64,000 nt of DNA from Myxococcus eversor. GTDB lineage: Bacteria; Myxococcota; Myxococcia; Myxococcales; Myxococcaceae. Position numbers and translations under genes: made by a program. This document shows, in pieces, positions 34,361 through 43,300 of this stretch (within the stretch, counting starts at the first letter, position 1; every line of letters begins with the position of its first letter). The stretch is taken from contig NZ_JAAIXY010000005.1 in the NCBI RefSeq assembly GCF_010894455.1, positions 248,001-312,000 of the forward strand, written 5' to 3'. A model generated the notes under the pieces. That model had not been told where the DNA came from. It did no database searches and saw only the letters and a program-made list of their open reading frames with translations.

Positions 34361-35629
34361 CTACATCTGGCCGCGCTCGCGCAGGGTGCGCACCACCTCG
34401 GCCGCCATCACCTTGTGGCCCTCGGTGCTCGGGTGGATGCCGTCCACGCCCAGCCCTTCCAGGTAGAGGTGCACGTTGCCCGTGCGCCGCATCACCGACT
34501 CCAGGTCGATGACCTCCGCGCCCGTGCCTCCGGCGCGCAGCCACGCGTTGAAGCTGAGCCGCTGCGACTTCACGTACTCATAGGCGCCGTAGTTCGTCTT
34601 CTCCTTCGGCAAGAGCGTGCTCACCCAGACGTGGCAGAACGGCTCCAGCCGCTGCACCAGCAGCAGCATCCGCGTCTCCATCTGCTCCTCCGCGCCCGCG
34701 TCGCCCAAGTCATTGGTGCCCAGGAGGACGAGGCAGTCGGTGATGCCCTTCACCGAGAGCACCTCGTCGTCGAGCATCATCAGCGCGTCGTAGAAGCCCT
34801 GGCCGCTGACGCCCGCGTTGACCACGGGCACGCCGAGCTGCGCCTCCACCAGCGCGGGCCACGCGTTGCGCGAGTCGTTGCGCAGGTCGACGTAGCCCTC
34901 GGTGATGCTGTCGCCCATGGCCAGGAACGCCCGGCCGGTGGGCCCTTCCACTTCCACCGTCGCCACGCCCACGGAGCGCTCGAAGGTGTCGCCCCCGAGC
35001 GCAGTCAGCGCCTGGGAGTGGGTGCCGACCCGAGCGAAGCTGCCAGGGAACGCGTTGATGGCGCTGGCCGCCAGCGCGCCTCGCACCTCGAAGGTGATGG
35101 CCAGGTCGTCCCGGAACGTCACCGGAAAGGCCACCGGGTCCGACGTCACCAGGGTGCGAGCCCCCGCGGTGAAGCCCGGCTTGCCCTCGAAGTTCAAGGG
35201 CACGGGCGTGGACAGGAGCGAGCCGTCCGCGCCCGCACGGGCCACGGTGGCGCGCTGGAGCGTGAGCGCTCCATCACCGGAGCGGAACGTCACCTGTATC
35301 CGGTCGCCGGTGCGCGCCACCGGCACTCGCATCCGGAACGTGGTGACGCTGCTCACGCTATAGGACCAGCGCAGCGCCTGGTGGAAGCCGGGCTGGAAGC
35401 CGATGGCCGGCAGCGGCGACGGTGGAGGCGTCGTCCGCACCTGGCCTTCGTCGTTCAGCACGAGCGCGGGCGCCACGTCGACCGACGCGTCCGGCGCGCT
35501 CGAGGTTTCACTCTGCTCTTCTTGAGAGGGCTCTTCCCATACGGGGTCATCGGCGTTGCTGGGAGCGCATGCCCACTGCGCACTCCCCACACACACCAGG
35601 ACCCCGAGCCACGTTCGCCACATTCGCAT
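34361..35629 (-). CDS. SGNH/GDSL-family hydrolase lipoprotein
   Basis: A 422-residue protein from ATG 35629, with a signal peptide ending in a lipobox-like SAQWAC. After an acidic Ser/Glu linker there is a beta-sandwich domain (about 60-215) and then an SGNH hydrolase domain. Block I is AMGDSITEG (nucleophilic Ser), block II is NAGVSGQG, block III is LLGTNDLGD and block V is DGIHPSTEGH with the catalytic Asp and His. These enzymes remove acyl or acetyl groups from lipids or polysaccharides. The architecture resembles secreted GDSL esterases acting on cell-surface carbohydrates. It is the downstream partner of a Cys-rich lipoprotein gene on the same strand. Confidence 0.87.
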   Translation of the reverse strand: MRMWRTWLGVLVCVGSAQWACAPSNADDPVWEEPSQEEQSETSSAPDASVDVAPALVLNDEGQVRTTPPPSPLPAIGFQPGFHQALRWSYSVSSVTTFRMRVPVARTGDRIQVTFRSGDGALTLQRATVARAGADGSLLSTPVPLNFEGKPGFTAGARTLVTSDPVAFPVTFRDDLAITFEVRGALAASAINAFPGSFARVGTHSQALTALGGDTFERSVGVATVEVEGPTGRAFLAMGDSITEGYVDLRNDSRNAWPALVEAQLGVPVVNAGVSGQGFYDALMMLDDEVLSVKGITDCLVLLGTNDLGDAGAEEQMETRMLLLVQRLEPFCHVWVSTLLPKEKTNYGAYEYVKSQRLSFNAWLRAGGTGAEVIDLESVMRRTGNVHLYLEGLGVDGIHPSTEGHKVMAAEVVRTLRERGQM

Positions 35630-35842
35630 CGTCGCTCCCTCCCGAGGACGCACGATGCTCACCGCGCATTCCCGCGACGACCACCCAACACACGCGCAAG
35701 TCCCGAGTCGCGCGGCGCACGCCCCCCTGGTCTCCGGGCGAGACGGAGCGACGGATTTCCTTCGCGTGCGCGCTCACGGCCCTTGCTCGGCCGCGAGACA
35801 GCCCGGTGGGGCGACGGAGTTACCCAGCGTGGGCACCGCGGT

Positions 35843-36709
35843 TCATGGGATGCAGGCGCCCACCCCCGGATTGTCATTCAGTGGACGACACGTCCCGGCG
35901 GAACATGCGGGCGAGCCCGAGGACCGGCACAGGGGCCGGCAGTTGAGCCCTCGCCCCGTATTCACGCAGGCGCTGCCCGGCGCGCACTGGTTGCTGAAAT
36001 CGCACGCTTCACCCGTGCCGCGCGTGCCGCTGCCCGCGCACACGGGGCCGGACGCGGACGGATAGCAGCTCAGCGGCGCGGTGCAGCCCTGCGCGAAGGG
36101 GTCGCACGCCTGCGAGCGCGGCCCGCAGAGCAGCGGCAGCTCCGACGTGCCCGCAAGCCTCAGCACCGTGTTGCACTCGCCCGCGTCCCCACACTGCGTC
36201 GTCGCGTGGCACAGCCGGCGACAGAAGAAGCTCGTGCCGCCATCGTCCTGCCGCTCGTCCTTGCAGAACAGGCCCGCCGCGCACGTGTCGTATTCGACGC
36301 CGCCGTCCGAGGCCGCCAGCGTGCAGCGCGCGCCCTCCACGCCCGTGCCCGCCTCCACGCACCGCCGCTCCGTCGTCGCTCCCACGCCCGCGTAGGTGCA
36401 GCGCTGCCCCTGCGCGCAGTTCTGCTGCACGACGTCGCACGCCGCCGCGAAGCACCGGCTGCCCGTCCTGCCGCCGCCCAGGTCCGCGAAGTGGCAGCTT
36501 TGGCCTGTTCCGCAGCCTTCCTGCCTTGCGACGTTGCACGCGAAGTCGGGGTTCGTCCCGCCATCTCCCGTCGGTCCACCGCCACCGTCCGGGTCTCCCG
36601 GCACCCCGGAGTCGCCATTGTTCGGACCGGGTTTGTTGTCGTCACTGCACCCGGGCACCCAGAGCGCCAGGAAGAGGGTCCCCGTCAACACCGCGAGCCA
36701 CGCGCGCAT
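35843..36709 (-). CDS. Cysteine-rich lipoprotein
   Basis: A 288-residue lipoprotein: MRAWLAVLTGTLFLALWVPGC has a lipobox (Cys21). A Gly/Pro/Asp-rich spacer leads to a region with over twenty Cys residues arranged in repeated CxxGxxC-type units (GCGTGQSC, NCAQGQRC, TCAAGLFC, QCAPGSAC). Dense disulphides and EGF-like spacing are typical of exported myxobacterial lipoproteins of unknown role. There is no enzyme signature. It may work with the SGNH hydrolase encoded 213 bp downstream on the same strand. Confidence 0.78.
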   Translation of the reverse strand: MRAWLAVLTGTLFLALWVPGCSDDNKPGPNNGDSGVPGDPDGGGGPTGDGGTNPDFACNVARQEGCGTGQSCHFADLGGGRTGSRCFAAACDVVQQNCAQGQRCTYAGVGATTERRCVEAGTGVEGARCTLAASDGGVEYDTCAAGLFCKDERQDDGGTSFFCRRLCHATTQCGDAGECNTVLRLAGTSELPLLCGPRSQACDPFAQGCTAPLSCYPSASGPVCAGSGTRGTGEACDFSNQCAPGSACVNTGRGLNCRPLCRSSGSPACSAGTCRPLNDNPGVGACIP

Positions 36710-36902
36710 CCATGCTCCCCAATCGAAGTCAGCGGGGACTTAGCTGATGGACTTCATTCTGGGGGACCCTCTTGAATCGTGCCTGGAAAGCAGCGGACAC
36801 TTGCCGGATGACCGATGCCCAAGGGGTGGCTCGGCGCGTCAGAATCCCTGAGGTTGGGATGGCAGCGGGTCGCCAGCAGTGGCCAGGGGGTAGCGGGTGC
36901 AC

Positions 36903-37271
36903 ATGACTAGCAAGGTGGCGGAAGCAGAGATGGCACCAGGGGATCCTTCCGCGTACGCGAACCGGCGTGCCGACGAGCGCGTGGCGGCGAAGTTCGCCGT
37001 TCGTTTCGAACACACGGCGGATGCCGCGCGAGCGCTGCGCGTGTTCTCCATCAACGTGTCAGCGGGCGGCCTGTGCCTGCGCACGCGCAAGGCCTACGAC
37101 GTAGGCTCGCAGGTGCGTCTGTCCATGGACATCGCGGGCGAGGAGTTCCACCTCAATGGCATCATCGCGTGGGTGCGCGATGAGGAAGAGGCCATTGGCG
37201 TGCGCTTCACGGACGTGAATGACGAGGACCGCGCGCGGCTCCACCGGGTGGTGGAGAGCTTCAAGCGCTGA
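36903..37271 (+). CDS. PilZ-domain protein (probable c-di-GMP binding)
   Basis: A 122-residue single-domain protein. The two c-di-GMP-binding elements are present: RRADERVAAKFAVRF (RxxxR, 21-35) and NVSAGGLCL (N/DxSxxG, 51-59). The end VGVRFTDVNDEDRARL is typical of TIGR02266-type PilZ proteins of myxobacteria. They bind cyclic di-GMP and relay it to motility or polysaccharide machinery. The start is uncertain: GTG at 36897 has a better spaced AGGGGG, ATG 36903 is used here, and ATG 36930 is possible. Confidence 0.87.
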   Translation: MTSKVAEAEMAPGDPSAYANRRADERVAAKFAVRFEHTADAARALRVFSINVSAGGLCLRTRKAYDVGSQVRLSMDIAGEEFHLNGIIAWVRDEEEAIGVRFTDVNDEDRARLHRVVESFKR

Positions 37272-37300
37272 CGTCCGGTGGAGGCGAGACGGGGCTGGCC

Positions 37301-37795
37301 CTAGCGGCCGCCCTCCGTCTCCGCATGGCGGAACACGCCCGCGTCGATTTCGGAGAAGCCGCACGCCGTATAGAAGTTGCGCGCCTCCGGAGTGATTGTC
37401 ATCGGCGAGACGAGCTGGAGCTGACGGGCGCTGAGCACCTTGCAGCGCTCCAGAATCTGTTTGATGAGCGCGCGGCCCACCCCTCGCCGGCGCCAGGTCT
37501 CCGTCACCACCAGCTCGTCGATGGTGGCCACGCGCCCGCGCAGCCGCAGCTGCGGCCGGTGGGAGAACGACAGCATGCCCACGGGTTTGTCCTGCGGGTC
37601 TCCCGCGACGAAGATTTCAATCTCCGGATGGCTGACCACCCAGTGCACGGTCTGCTGGTCCGTGCCCTGTGGATAACCCAGCTCGCGAAGCAGCAAGGCC
37701 ATGGCCTCGGCGTCGCCCCGACGGGCGCGGCGAATGCGAAAGGCGGGAGCATCTGCACCCGCGGGGGTGGCGGTCCGGACGATTGGCTGTGACAA
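37301..37795 (-). CDS. GNAT-family N-acetyltransferase
   Basis: About 164 residues. The acetyl-CoA-binding region is clear (ATIDELVVTETWRRRGVGRALIKQIL, with R-R-x-G-x-G), as is the C-terminal FYTACGFSEID. The N-terminal strand FRIRRARRGDAEAMALLLREL is needed for the fold, but the first in-frame ATG (37702) lies inside it; the only start that keeps it is TTG at 37795, so I chose that. The substrate is unknown. It lies downstream of the E1 genes on the same strand but beyond their terminator, so it is probably expressed separately. Confidence 0.8.
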   Translation of the reverse strand: MSQPIVRTATPAGADAPAFRIRRARRGDAEAMALLLRELGYPQGTDQQTVHWVVSHPEIEIFVAGDPQDKPVGMLSFSHRPQLRLRGRVATIDELVVTETWRRRGVGRALIKQILERCKVLSARQLQLVSPMTITPEARNFYTACGFSEIDAGVFRHAETEGGR

Positions 37796-37817
37796 GGCAG
37801 TTGGGAGTCTAACGAAA

Positions 37818-37859
37818 GGGCCGCCGCTCCTCCAAAGAGGAACGGCGGCCCGGAACTTT
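37818..37859 (-). terminator. Strong intrinsic terminator of the E1 operon
   Basis: Two 15-nt arms (37818-37832 and 37837-37851) enclose a 4-nt loop. Read as minus-strand RNA, all 15 positions pair, one as a G-U wobble that would be a C-A mismatch on the plus strand, so the structure is adapted to minus-strand transcription. TTTCGTT follows the stem in that direction. It lies 48 bp beyond the stop of the E1 beta gene. Confidence 0.85.
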
Positions 37860-37899
37860 CCGTGGTGCGGGAACGTCAGCGTACTTGTGGGTGCGACGC

Positions 37900-38958
37900 T
37901 TACGGCTGCTCGCCAGCGAGTGAGCGCAGGGCGTCGGTGATGTCGTTCTGCTGGGGCACGGAGGCCATCTCCAGCGTGTCGGCCAGGCCGATGCCGGGGA
38001 TGAACTTGCCGGCCACGAGGCGGGGCGGCGCGAGCAGCGAGTAGAAGAGCTCCTCCACCGTGCGGCGCAGCAGGTGCTCGCCGAAGTTCGTCACCTCGGT
38101 GTCCTCGTTGACGAACAGGACGCGGCCCGTCTTCTGGACGGAGGTCTTGATCATCTCCCAGTCGTAGGGCCACAGCGAGCGCAGGTCGATGACCTCCACG
38201 CTGATGCCCTCGTCGGCGAGCGTCTGCGCGGCGCGCGAGCACAGGGGCAGGGTGCGCCCGTAGCTGACGACGGTGAGCTGCGTGCCCTCGCGCAGGAGCT
38301 TGCCCTTGCCGATGGGGATGGCGAAGGCCTCCAGCTCCGCGGGCCACTGCGGCTTCCACTGCGAGCGGTCACCCAACGGCGCGTCGATCATCTTCGACAG
38401 CGCGCGGTCATCGTCCGGCTCGCCGGGGATGCGCTCGTCGCCCTTCACGCGCAACAGCGCCTTGGGCTCCAGGAACATGACGGGGTTCTGTTCCTTGCAC
38501 GCGGAGATGAGCAGCCCGTACGCGTCCAGCGGCGTGGAGGGCATGACCACCTTCCAGCCGGGGATGTGGGTCATCGTCGCGTCGAACGAGTGCGAGTGGT
38601 AGATGGACCCGCGGATGCCGCTGCCCACCGGCGTGCGCACCACCATGGGCAGGTTCCAGTCGCCGTTGCTCGCCCAGCAGGTGTTGCCCGCCAGCTTGAG
38701 CAGGTCGATGGTGTTGTAGACGTAGTCGCAGAACTGAATCTCCGCGACGGGCCTGCCACCCCCCAGGGCGATTCCCATGGCCGCGCCGATGATGCCGCGC
38801 TCGTCCAGGGGCGAGTTCCACGCCGTCTTCAAGCCCTGCGTGCAGGTGAAGACGCCGCCGAGCGGAGCGCCGACGTCCTCTCCGAAGATGTCCGTCACAC
38901 CGAGGTTCTCCTCGGCGTAGTGGAGGGCCATGCGAATGGCCTGCGCCATGTTGGCCAT
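37900..38958 (-). CDS. Alpha-ketoacid dehydrogenase E1 component, beta subunit
   Basis: A 352-residue transketolase-like subunit. Typical segments: FGEDVGAPLGGVFTCTQGL, SPLDERGIIGAAMGIALGG, EIQFCDYVYNTIDLL, RTPVGSGIRGSIYHSHS and SLWPYDWEMIKTSVQKTGR. With the alpha subunit it forms the thiamine-diphosphate enzyme that decarboxylates pyruvate or branched-chain 2-oxoacids and passes the acyl group to E2. The motifs fit the branched-chain type at least as well as the pyruvate type. It follows the alpha gene by 2 bp, with translational coupling; no E2 or E3 gene lies in the window. Confidence 0.92.
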   Translation of the reverse strand: MANMAQAIRMALHYAEENLGVTDIFGEDVGAPLGGVFTCTQGLKTAWNSPLDERGIIGAAMGIALGGGRPVAEIQFCDYVYNTIDLLKLAGNTCWASNGDWNLPMVVRTPVGSGIRGSIYHSHSFDATMTHIPGWKVVMPSTPLDAYGLLISACKEQNPVMFLEPKALLRVKGDERIPGEPDDDRALSKMIDAPLGDRSQWKPQWPAELEAFAIPIGKGKLLREGTQLTVVSYGRTLPLCSRAAQTLADEGISVEVIDLRSLWPYDWEMIKTSVQKTGRVLFVNEDTEVTNFGEHLLRRTVEELFYSLLAPPRLVAGKFIPGIGLADTLEMASVPQQNDITDALRSLAGEQP

Positions 38959-38960
38959 GG

Positions 38961-39968
38961 TTACTTGTCCTCCGCGAAGATGTGCTTCCAGATGGTCTCG
39001 GGGGCGGGCAGCGGCTCGTCCCGGGCGATGCGGGCGGCGGCGGCCATGTCCTCGGTGTAGCGGTTGCGCAGTTCGTCCATCTGCTGGCGCGTCAGGACTC
39101 CGTCCGCCTCCAGCCGGGTCTCGAACTGCTTGAGGCAGTCGAGCTCCTCGGACACGTAGTTGGCGCCGGACGCGGACGAGTGCCCGTACAGGCGCGACAC
39201 GTTGGCCTCCAGGAGGAACGGCTTGCGCTCGGTGCGCACGTACTCCATCGCCTCCTTCAGCTCCGTGTACGCCTCCACCGGGTCATTGCCGTTGATGGTC
39301 TTCGAGCGGATGTTGAACGCCTTGCCGCGCTCGCTCACGCGCGTCTCGCCGTGCTGGCCCTCCGCCGAGGTGGAGATGCCCCACTTGTTGTTGGTGACGA
39401 TGATGAGCACCGGCAACGGGTTGGCGGGGCGGCTGCTCCAGATGAGGCAGGTGGCGAAATCACCCTCGGCCGTGCCGGCGTCGCCGCCGGTGACGATGGT
39501 GATGCCGTCACCGCCCACGCGCTTCTGCATCATGGCCGTACCCGGTGCGATGGAGTACTGGACCTCGATGGGGGAGCTGACGGGGGCGACGTTGTACTTT
39601 CGCAGCGAGAAGTGGCCCGCGAAGTTGCGGCCGCCGGAGTACGGGTCCGACGCGGTGTTCTTCATCTGCCGCAGCGCGCCGATGGGCTCCTCGCCCAGCG
39701 CGAGCAGCGTGCCGGACTGGCGGTAGTGGGCGTGGAGATAGTCGTACTCGGGGCCCTGGCCCTTCTTCATCAGCAGGCCGAGCGGGACGTTGAACGCCTC
39801 CTCGCCCGGGCCGCCAATCCAGAAGTAGCCGTGGCCCTGCTTGTACATCTGGATGAGGCGCTCCTCGAGGACGCGCGTTTTGACCATGAGGTCGTGGATA
39901 CGGACCAGCAGCTCCCTGTCGAGCGGGAGCGGCGCGGACGATTCTTTGATGAGTCGGGGTCTAGACAC
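38961..39968 (-). CDS. Alpha-ketoacid dehydrogenase E1 component, alpha subunit
   Basis: A 335-residue subunit from a GTG at 39968. The thiamine-diphosphate motif is GGDAGTAEGDF to NNKWGIST (about 161-200). Other landmarks are MYKQGHGYFWIGGPGEEAF, HYRQSGTLLALG, FAGHFSLRKYNV and RLYGHSSASG (the phosphorylation-loop region of eukaryotic homologues). The frame stays open to 40061, but that part has no homology character. The alpha-beta order and the downstream terminator define a two-gene operon. Branched-chain 2-oxoacid oxidation supplies iso-fatty-acid primers in myxobacteria, a plausible context, but substrate specificity cannot be read directly. Confidence 0.9.
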   Translation of the reverse strand: MSRPRLIKESSAPLPLDRELLVRIHDLMVKTRVLEERLIQMYKQGHGYFWIGGPGEEAFNVPLGLLMKKGQGPEYDYLHAHYRQSGTLLALGEEPIGALRQMKNTASDPYSGGRNFAGHFSLRKYNVAPVSSPIEVQYSIAPGTAMMQKRVGGDGITIVTGGDAGTAEGDFATCLIWSSRPANPLPVLIIVTNNKWGISTSAEGQHGETRVSERGKAFNIRSKTINGNDPVEAYTELKEAMEYVRTERKPFLLEANVSRLYGHSSASGANYVSEELDCLKQFETRLEADGVLTRQQMDELRNRYTEDMAAAARIARDEPLPAPETIWKHIFAEDK

Positions 39969-40092
39969 GCGCGGGCATCCTCTGGCTGGAGGGGACGCCC
40001 CTATAACCCGGATGCGCCCCCTTTTCTCAAGCGCGCAGATGACCTCCTGGCGGCCCCCCACTCAAACGGGGCCCGGTGGCGCGGCGCGGCAA

Positions 40093-41238
40093 TCAGCCTT
40101 GCTCATCCAACTTAGGAGCGGCGGCGCGTCGCAGCACCGTGACGCGGCCCGTTAGCGCCTCGTCTCCGCCCGCGCGCGCTTCGATGGCACCCAGCGTCTC
40201 CTCGGACAGGTGCGCGGACCGGGGACTGGTGAGCAGCGCACTCAGGTCCGCCGTACGGCCCGTTTCCAGGAGCGCCAGGACGAGCGTGTGTCCGGCGCGA
40301 GGGGAGGGCGCCCGGGAGAAGGCCTCCTGGAGGGGCTTCACCGCCAGCCCCGCGAGGCCGCTGTCCAGCAGGAGCTGGCCCACCGCGGCCGGGTCGTGAG
40401 GGGCCTCGGGCTCCTCCACCGTGTCCGCGGGCGCGCGTCGGGCGAGGACGGGGGCCACCGCCTCGGTGGTCGCGGTCTCGGTGAGGGGTGCGGCGGGCGG
40501 AGGAGGGCCCCGGCCCAGCAACTCGTCGAGAGTGACGGCGCCCGCCACGGAGGCGCGCCGCGCGGCACTCCTCCGAGGGGGCGCGGCGGGCTTGAAGGGG
40601 ACCTCCCGGGGGAGCTGTCGCAGTTGCTCCAGGTTCATCACCCCGAACGTCAGCGCCATCAGCCCGACCCAGACGGTGCGCCCCCAGATGGCGAGCCCCA
40701 CCAGGGCCACCGCCGTGACGATGCCGATGACGTGCAGGGCTCGCTCATACCGGTAGCCCTTGCGTGCTCGCACGAGCGACGCGAGCAGGTGGCCTCCATC
40801 CAGCGGCTGCACGGGCAGCAGGTTGAACAGCCCCCAGCCGATGTTCACCCAGAGGAGCTGGCGCACCGCCACGCCCACCAGCCCTCCCTGCTCGCCCAGC
40901 GGCGTGAGGGCCGAGGCGCCCCACACCAGCCCGCCCAACAGGAAGCCGACCCCGGGGCCGGCGAAGCTCACCCACGCGGACTGACGGTGCGTGAGCCGGT
41001 CCGTGCCCTGCGCGGTTCCGCCCATCCCGTGCAGGGAGATGCTCGCGGTGGAGCCGAACCGTCGGTACGCCCACGCGTGGCCCAGTTCATGGAGGAGCAC
41101 CGAGGCGAACACCACCATGACCCACAGCGCCAGGCTCCCCAGCTCGGAGGCGGAGGTCCAGCCTGTCGCCAGGGCCGTGAGGAAGAAGAGCGGATGGACG
41201 CGGACGGGAAACCCATCCACGTGGAAGTGGGGCCTCAT
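40093..41238 (-). CDS. Site-2-protease-type (M50) intramembrane metalloprotease with C-terminal extension
   Basis: A 381-residue membrane protein. The zinc motif HELGH (50-54) lies in a transmembrane helix (ALWVMVVFASVLLHELGHAWA). The third ligand is Asp147 in QPLDGGHLL. There are about six hydrophobic helices (residues 15-33, 36-58, 90-110, 120-141, 170-190, 195-208). The last 170 residues are a cytosolic Pro/Ala-rich linker and helical repeats (AVGQLLLDSGLAGLAVKPLQEAF, LVLALLETGRTADLSALL) resembling TPR-like units, not a CBS pair. S2P enzymes cleave membrane-bound regulators such as anti-sigma factors. The ATG at 41238 is chosen because upstream sequence lacks membrane character. Confidence 0.87.
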   Translation of the reverse strand: MRPHFHVDGFPVRVHPLFFLTALATGWTSASELGSLALWVMVVFASVLLHELGHAWAYRRFGSTASISLHGMGGTAQGTDRLTHRQSAWVSFAGPGVGFLLGGLVWGASALTPLGEQGGLVGVAVRQLLWVNIGWGLFNLLPVQPLDGGHLLASLVRARKGYRYERALHVIGIVTAVALVGLAIWGRTVWVGLMALTFGVMNLEQLRQLPREVPFKPAAPPRRSAARRASVAGAVTLDELLGRGPPPPAAPLTETATTEAVAPVLARRAPADTVEEPEAPHDPAAVGQLLLDSGLAGLAVKPLQEAFSRAPSPRAGHTLVLALLETGRTADLSALLTSPRSAHLSEETLGAIEARAGGDEALTGRVTVLRRAAAPKLDEQG

Positions 41239-41471
41239 GGGCTGGGATGCTAACGGACGCCCCGCGTGGACGCGCGGTGAAGGCCCGGGTCCGCGTCTCA
41301 CCGGAGGTGAAGTGTCCGGCGGGCCAACACGCGCCCCACCTCGCGGGAGGTCCGCATGCCGGGACGAGTCGTGACGTGGTGTGGGGGGCAAGGTCTCGCG
41401 AAGCAGGAGAAGTGCGCTAGAGTCGCCCCTCTTTCCCGCTCCCCGCCGCGCGTTGGCGTGGCCTTCCGGGT

Positions 41472-43283
41472 GTGTCCTTGTCCAGCACGAACACGCGTCT
41501 GAACCCCACACCCGAGCCCGGCACCTCCCCGGGCACGTCCCCCGGTGGCACGTCGCCACAGGTCGAGCGGACGGGCTCCCGGGAAATCACAGGCACCCGC
41601 GAGTCCACCGCCACGCGGCTGACCTCCAACGTCGGGTTGCCCCACGTCGAGGCGACGGGCACGCTCATCGCTCCGCTGGAGGCCGGCGAGCTGCCCAACG
41701 TGGCGGCCATCCGCGGCCTCCGGTTGGACCAGATCCTCCTGCTCACGACGACCGCGCTGGTGGTGGTCATCGTGGGCCTGGTCGCGGCGCTGTCCGTCGC
41801 GTCGACGCAGTCCCAGTTCGAGGAGACCGCCCGCCGCTCCACCGAGCGCATCCAGGAGCAGGCCCGCGAATTGGGGCGGACGGTGGGCCAGACGGTGGCG
41901 CTCACCTCCGTCACCAACCTGCGAGACAACAACTACGCCTTCCTGGAAGGCGTGGCCGGCTCCATCGTCTCCACCAACCCCAACATCCTCCGCGTCCAGA
42001 TTCTCGACCCGGAGGGCCTGGTGATGGCGGACAGCGAGCCGAAGGCCGCGGAAGCCCCCACCGAGGCTGATGCGCCCGAGGCCGCCCCCAGCGGACGCGC
42101 CGCCGAGCAGCGGCTGGTGCAGGCGTTCTACCGGAACCAGGCCGTGTACGAGATTCAGGAGCCCATCGACTACGGCTCCACCAGCGGCAAGGGGCTGGTG
42201 GTCATCAGCTACTCGCTGCGCGCCCTCCAGGAGCAGCTCGAGGTCCTCGAGCGCGACAAGCGCGTCACCGTGAGGGCCAACACCGTGCGCATGCTCGCCC
42301 TGGGGCTGGGCTTCGTGGTGCTGGCGGGCGTGGTCGCCGCGTTCCAGAGCCGAAGAATCACCCGGCCATTGGGTATGCTCACCCACAAGGTGATGCAACT
42401 GGCCGCCGGAGATTTGGGCGCGCGCACCCAGGTGGCCAGCGGCGCCGGCCGCGAGGTGAAGACGCTGGGCGTGGTGTTCAACCACATGGCCGAGCGCATC
42501 AAGGTGCTGCTCGACGACGTGCGCGCCAAGGCCCAGCTCGAGCGCGAGGTGTCGCTGGCGCGCACCGTCCAGGAGACGCTCTTGCCCGGCCGTGACGCCG
42601 TGCAGGTGGGGCCGCTGCGCATCGCCGGCCTCGTCGTCACCGCCGACGCGTGTGGTGGCGACTGGTGGTTCCGCGCGGTGCTGGACGAGCAGCGGGTGGT
42701 CATCGGCATCGGCGACGTGACGGGCCACGGCCTGTCCACCTCGCTGGTGGCCACGAGCGCCACCAGCGGCTTCGCCTCCGCGATGACGCTGCGCGAGCCC
42801 ACCGAGGTCAACGCGCAGATGCTCATCACCGCGCTGAACGTGACGCTGGCCAACGTGGGCCGCGGCGAGCACCAGATGTCCAGCGCCCTGGCCGTCATCG
42901 ACGTGTCCAACGGCCTGGTGGACTATGCGGCGGGCGCGCATCCCAGCCCGCTCGTGTTCAACAAGCACAGCGGGCAGGTGGCCTCGCTGCCCGCGCGCGG
43001 GCCCCTGCTCGGCGCGTCCGTGACGTCGCAGTTCACGTCCCGCCAGGCTCAGCTCAGCCCGGGGGACATCATCGTCTGGTACACCGACGGCATCACCGAG
43101 GCACGGGATGGGACGGGGCGCATGTACGGCACCCAGCGTCTGGCCGCGGCGGTGCAGGCCCACGCCAATCTGTCCGCGGAGGCGCTGCGTGACGCGCTGC
43201 TCGCGGACGCCCGCGCGTACAGCGCGGGCCAGCCCCAGCGCGATGACATCACCGTCGTCGTGGCCGAGTACAGCCCCGCCTGA
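41472..43283 (+). CDS. Membrane-bound PP2C-type (RsbU/SpoIIE) serine phosphatase with HAMP domain
   Basis: A 603-residue signalling phosphatase with a GTG start. A Thr/Pro-rich cytosolic tail (1-80) is followed by transmembrane helix 1 (about 86-108), a 160-residue extracytoplasmic sensor, helix 2 (272-292), a HAMP linker (293-345), and a SpoIIE-type PP2C domain from 380. Metal ligands are visible: Asp397 in ACGGDWW, Asp415 in GIGDVTGHG, WYTDGITEARDG and QRDDITVVV. Such enzymes dephosphorylate STAS-domain proteins in partner-switching systems. An RsbW-like ATPase and a STAS-containing kinase are encoded 6-7 kb downstream, candidate partners. The TPR gene starts 17 bp after this stop. Confidence 0.9.
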   Translation: MSLSSTNTRLNPTPEPGTSPGTSPGGTSPQVERTGSREITGTRESTATRLTSNVGLPHVEATGTLIAPLEAGELPNVAAIRGLRLDQILLLTTTALVVVIVGLVAALSVASTQSQFEETARRSTERIQEQARELGRTVGQTVALTSVTNLRDNNYAFLEGVAGSIVSTNPNILRVQILDPEGLVMADSEPKAAEAPTEADAPEAAPSGRAAEQRLVQAFYRNQAVYEIQEPIDYGSTSGKGLVVISYSLRALQEQLEVLERDKRVTVRANTVRMLALGLGFVVLAGVVAAFQSRRITRPLGMLTHKVMQLAAGDLGARTQVASGAGREVKTLGVVFNHMAERIKVLLDDVRAKAQLEREVSLARTVQETLLPGRDAVQVGPLRIAGLVVTADACGGDWWFRAVLDEQRVVIGIGDVTGHGLSTSLVATSATSGFASAMTLREPTEVNAQMLITALNVTLANVGRGEHQMSSALAVIDVSNGLVDYAAGAHPSPLVFNKHSGQVASLPARGPLLGASVTSQFTSRQAQLSPGDIIVWYTDGITEARDGTGRMYGTQRLAAAVQAHANLSAEALRDALLADARAYSAGQPQRDDITVVVAEYSPA

Positions 43284-43300
43284 CCCTGGACGACACCCGC

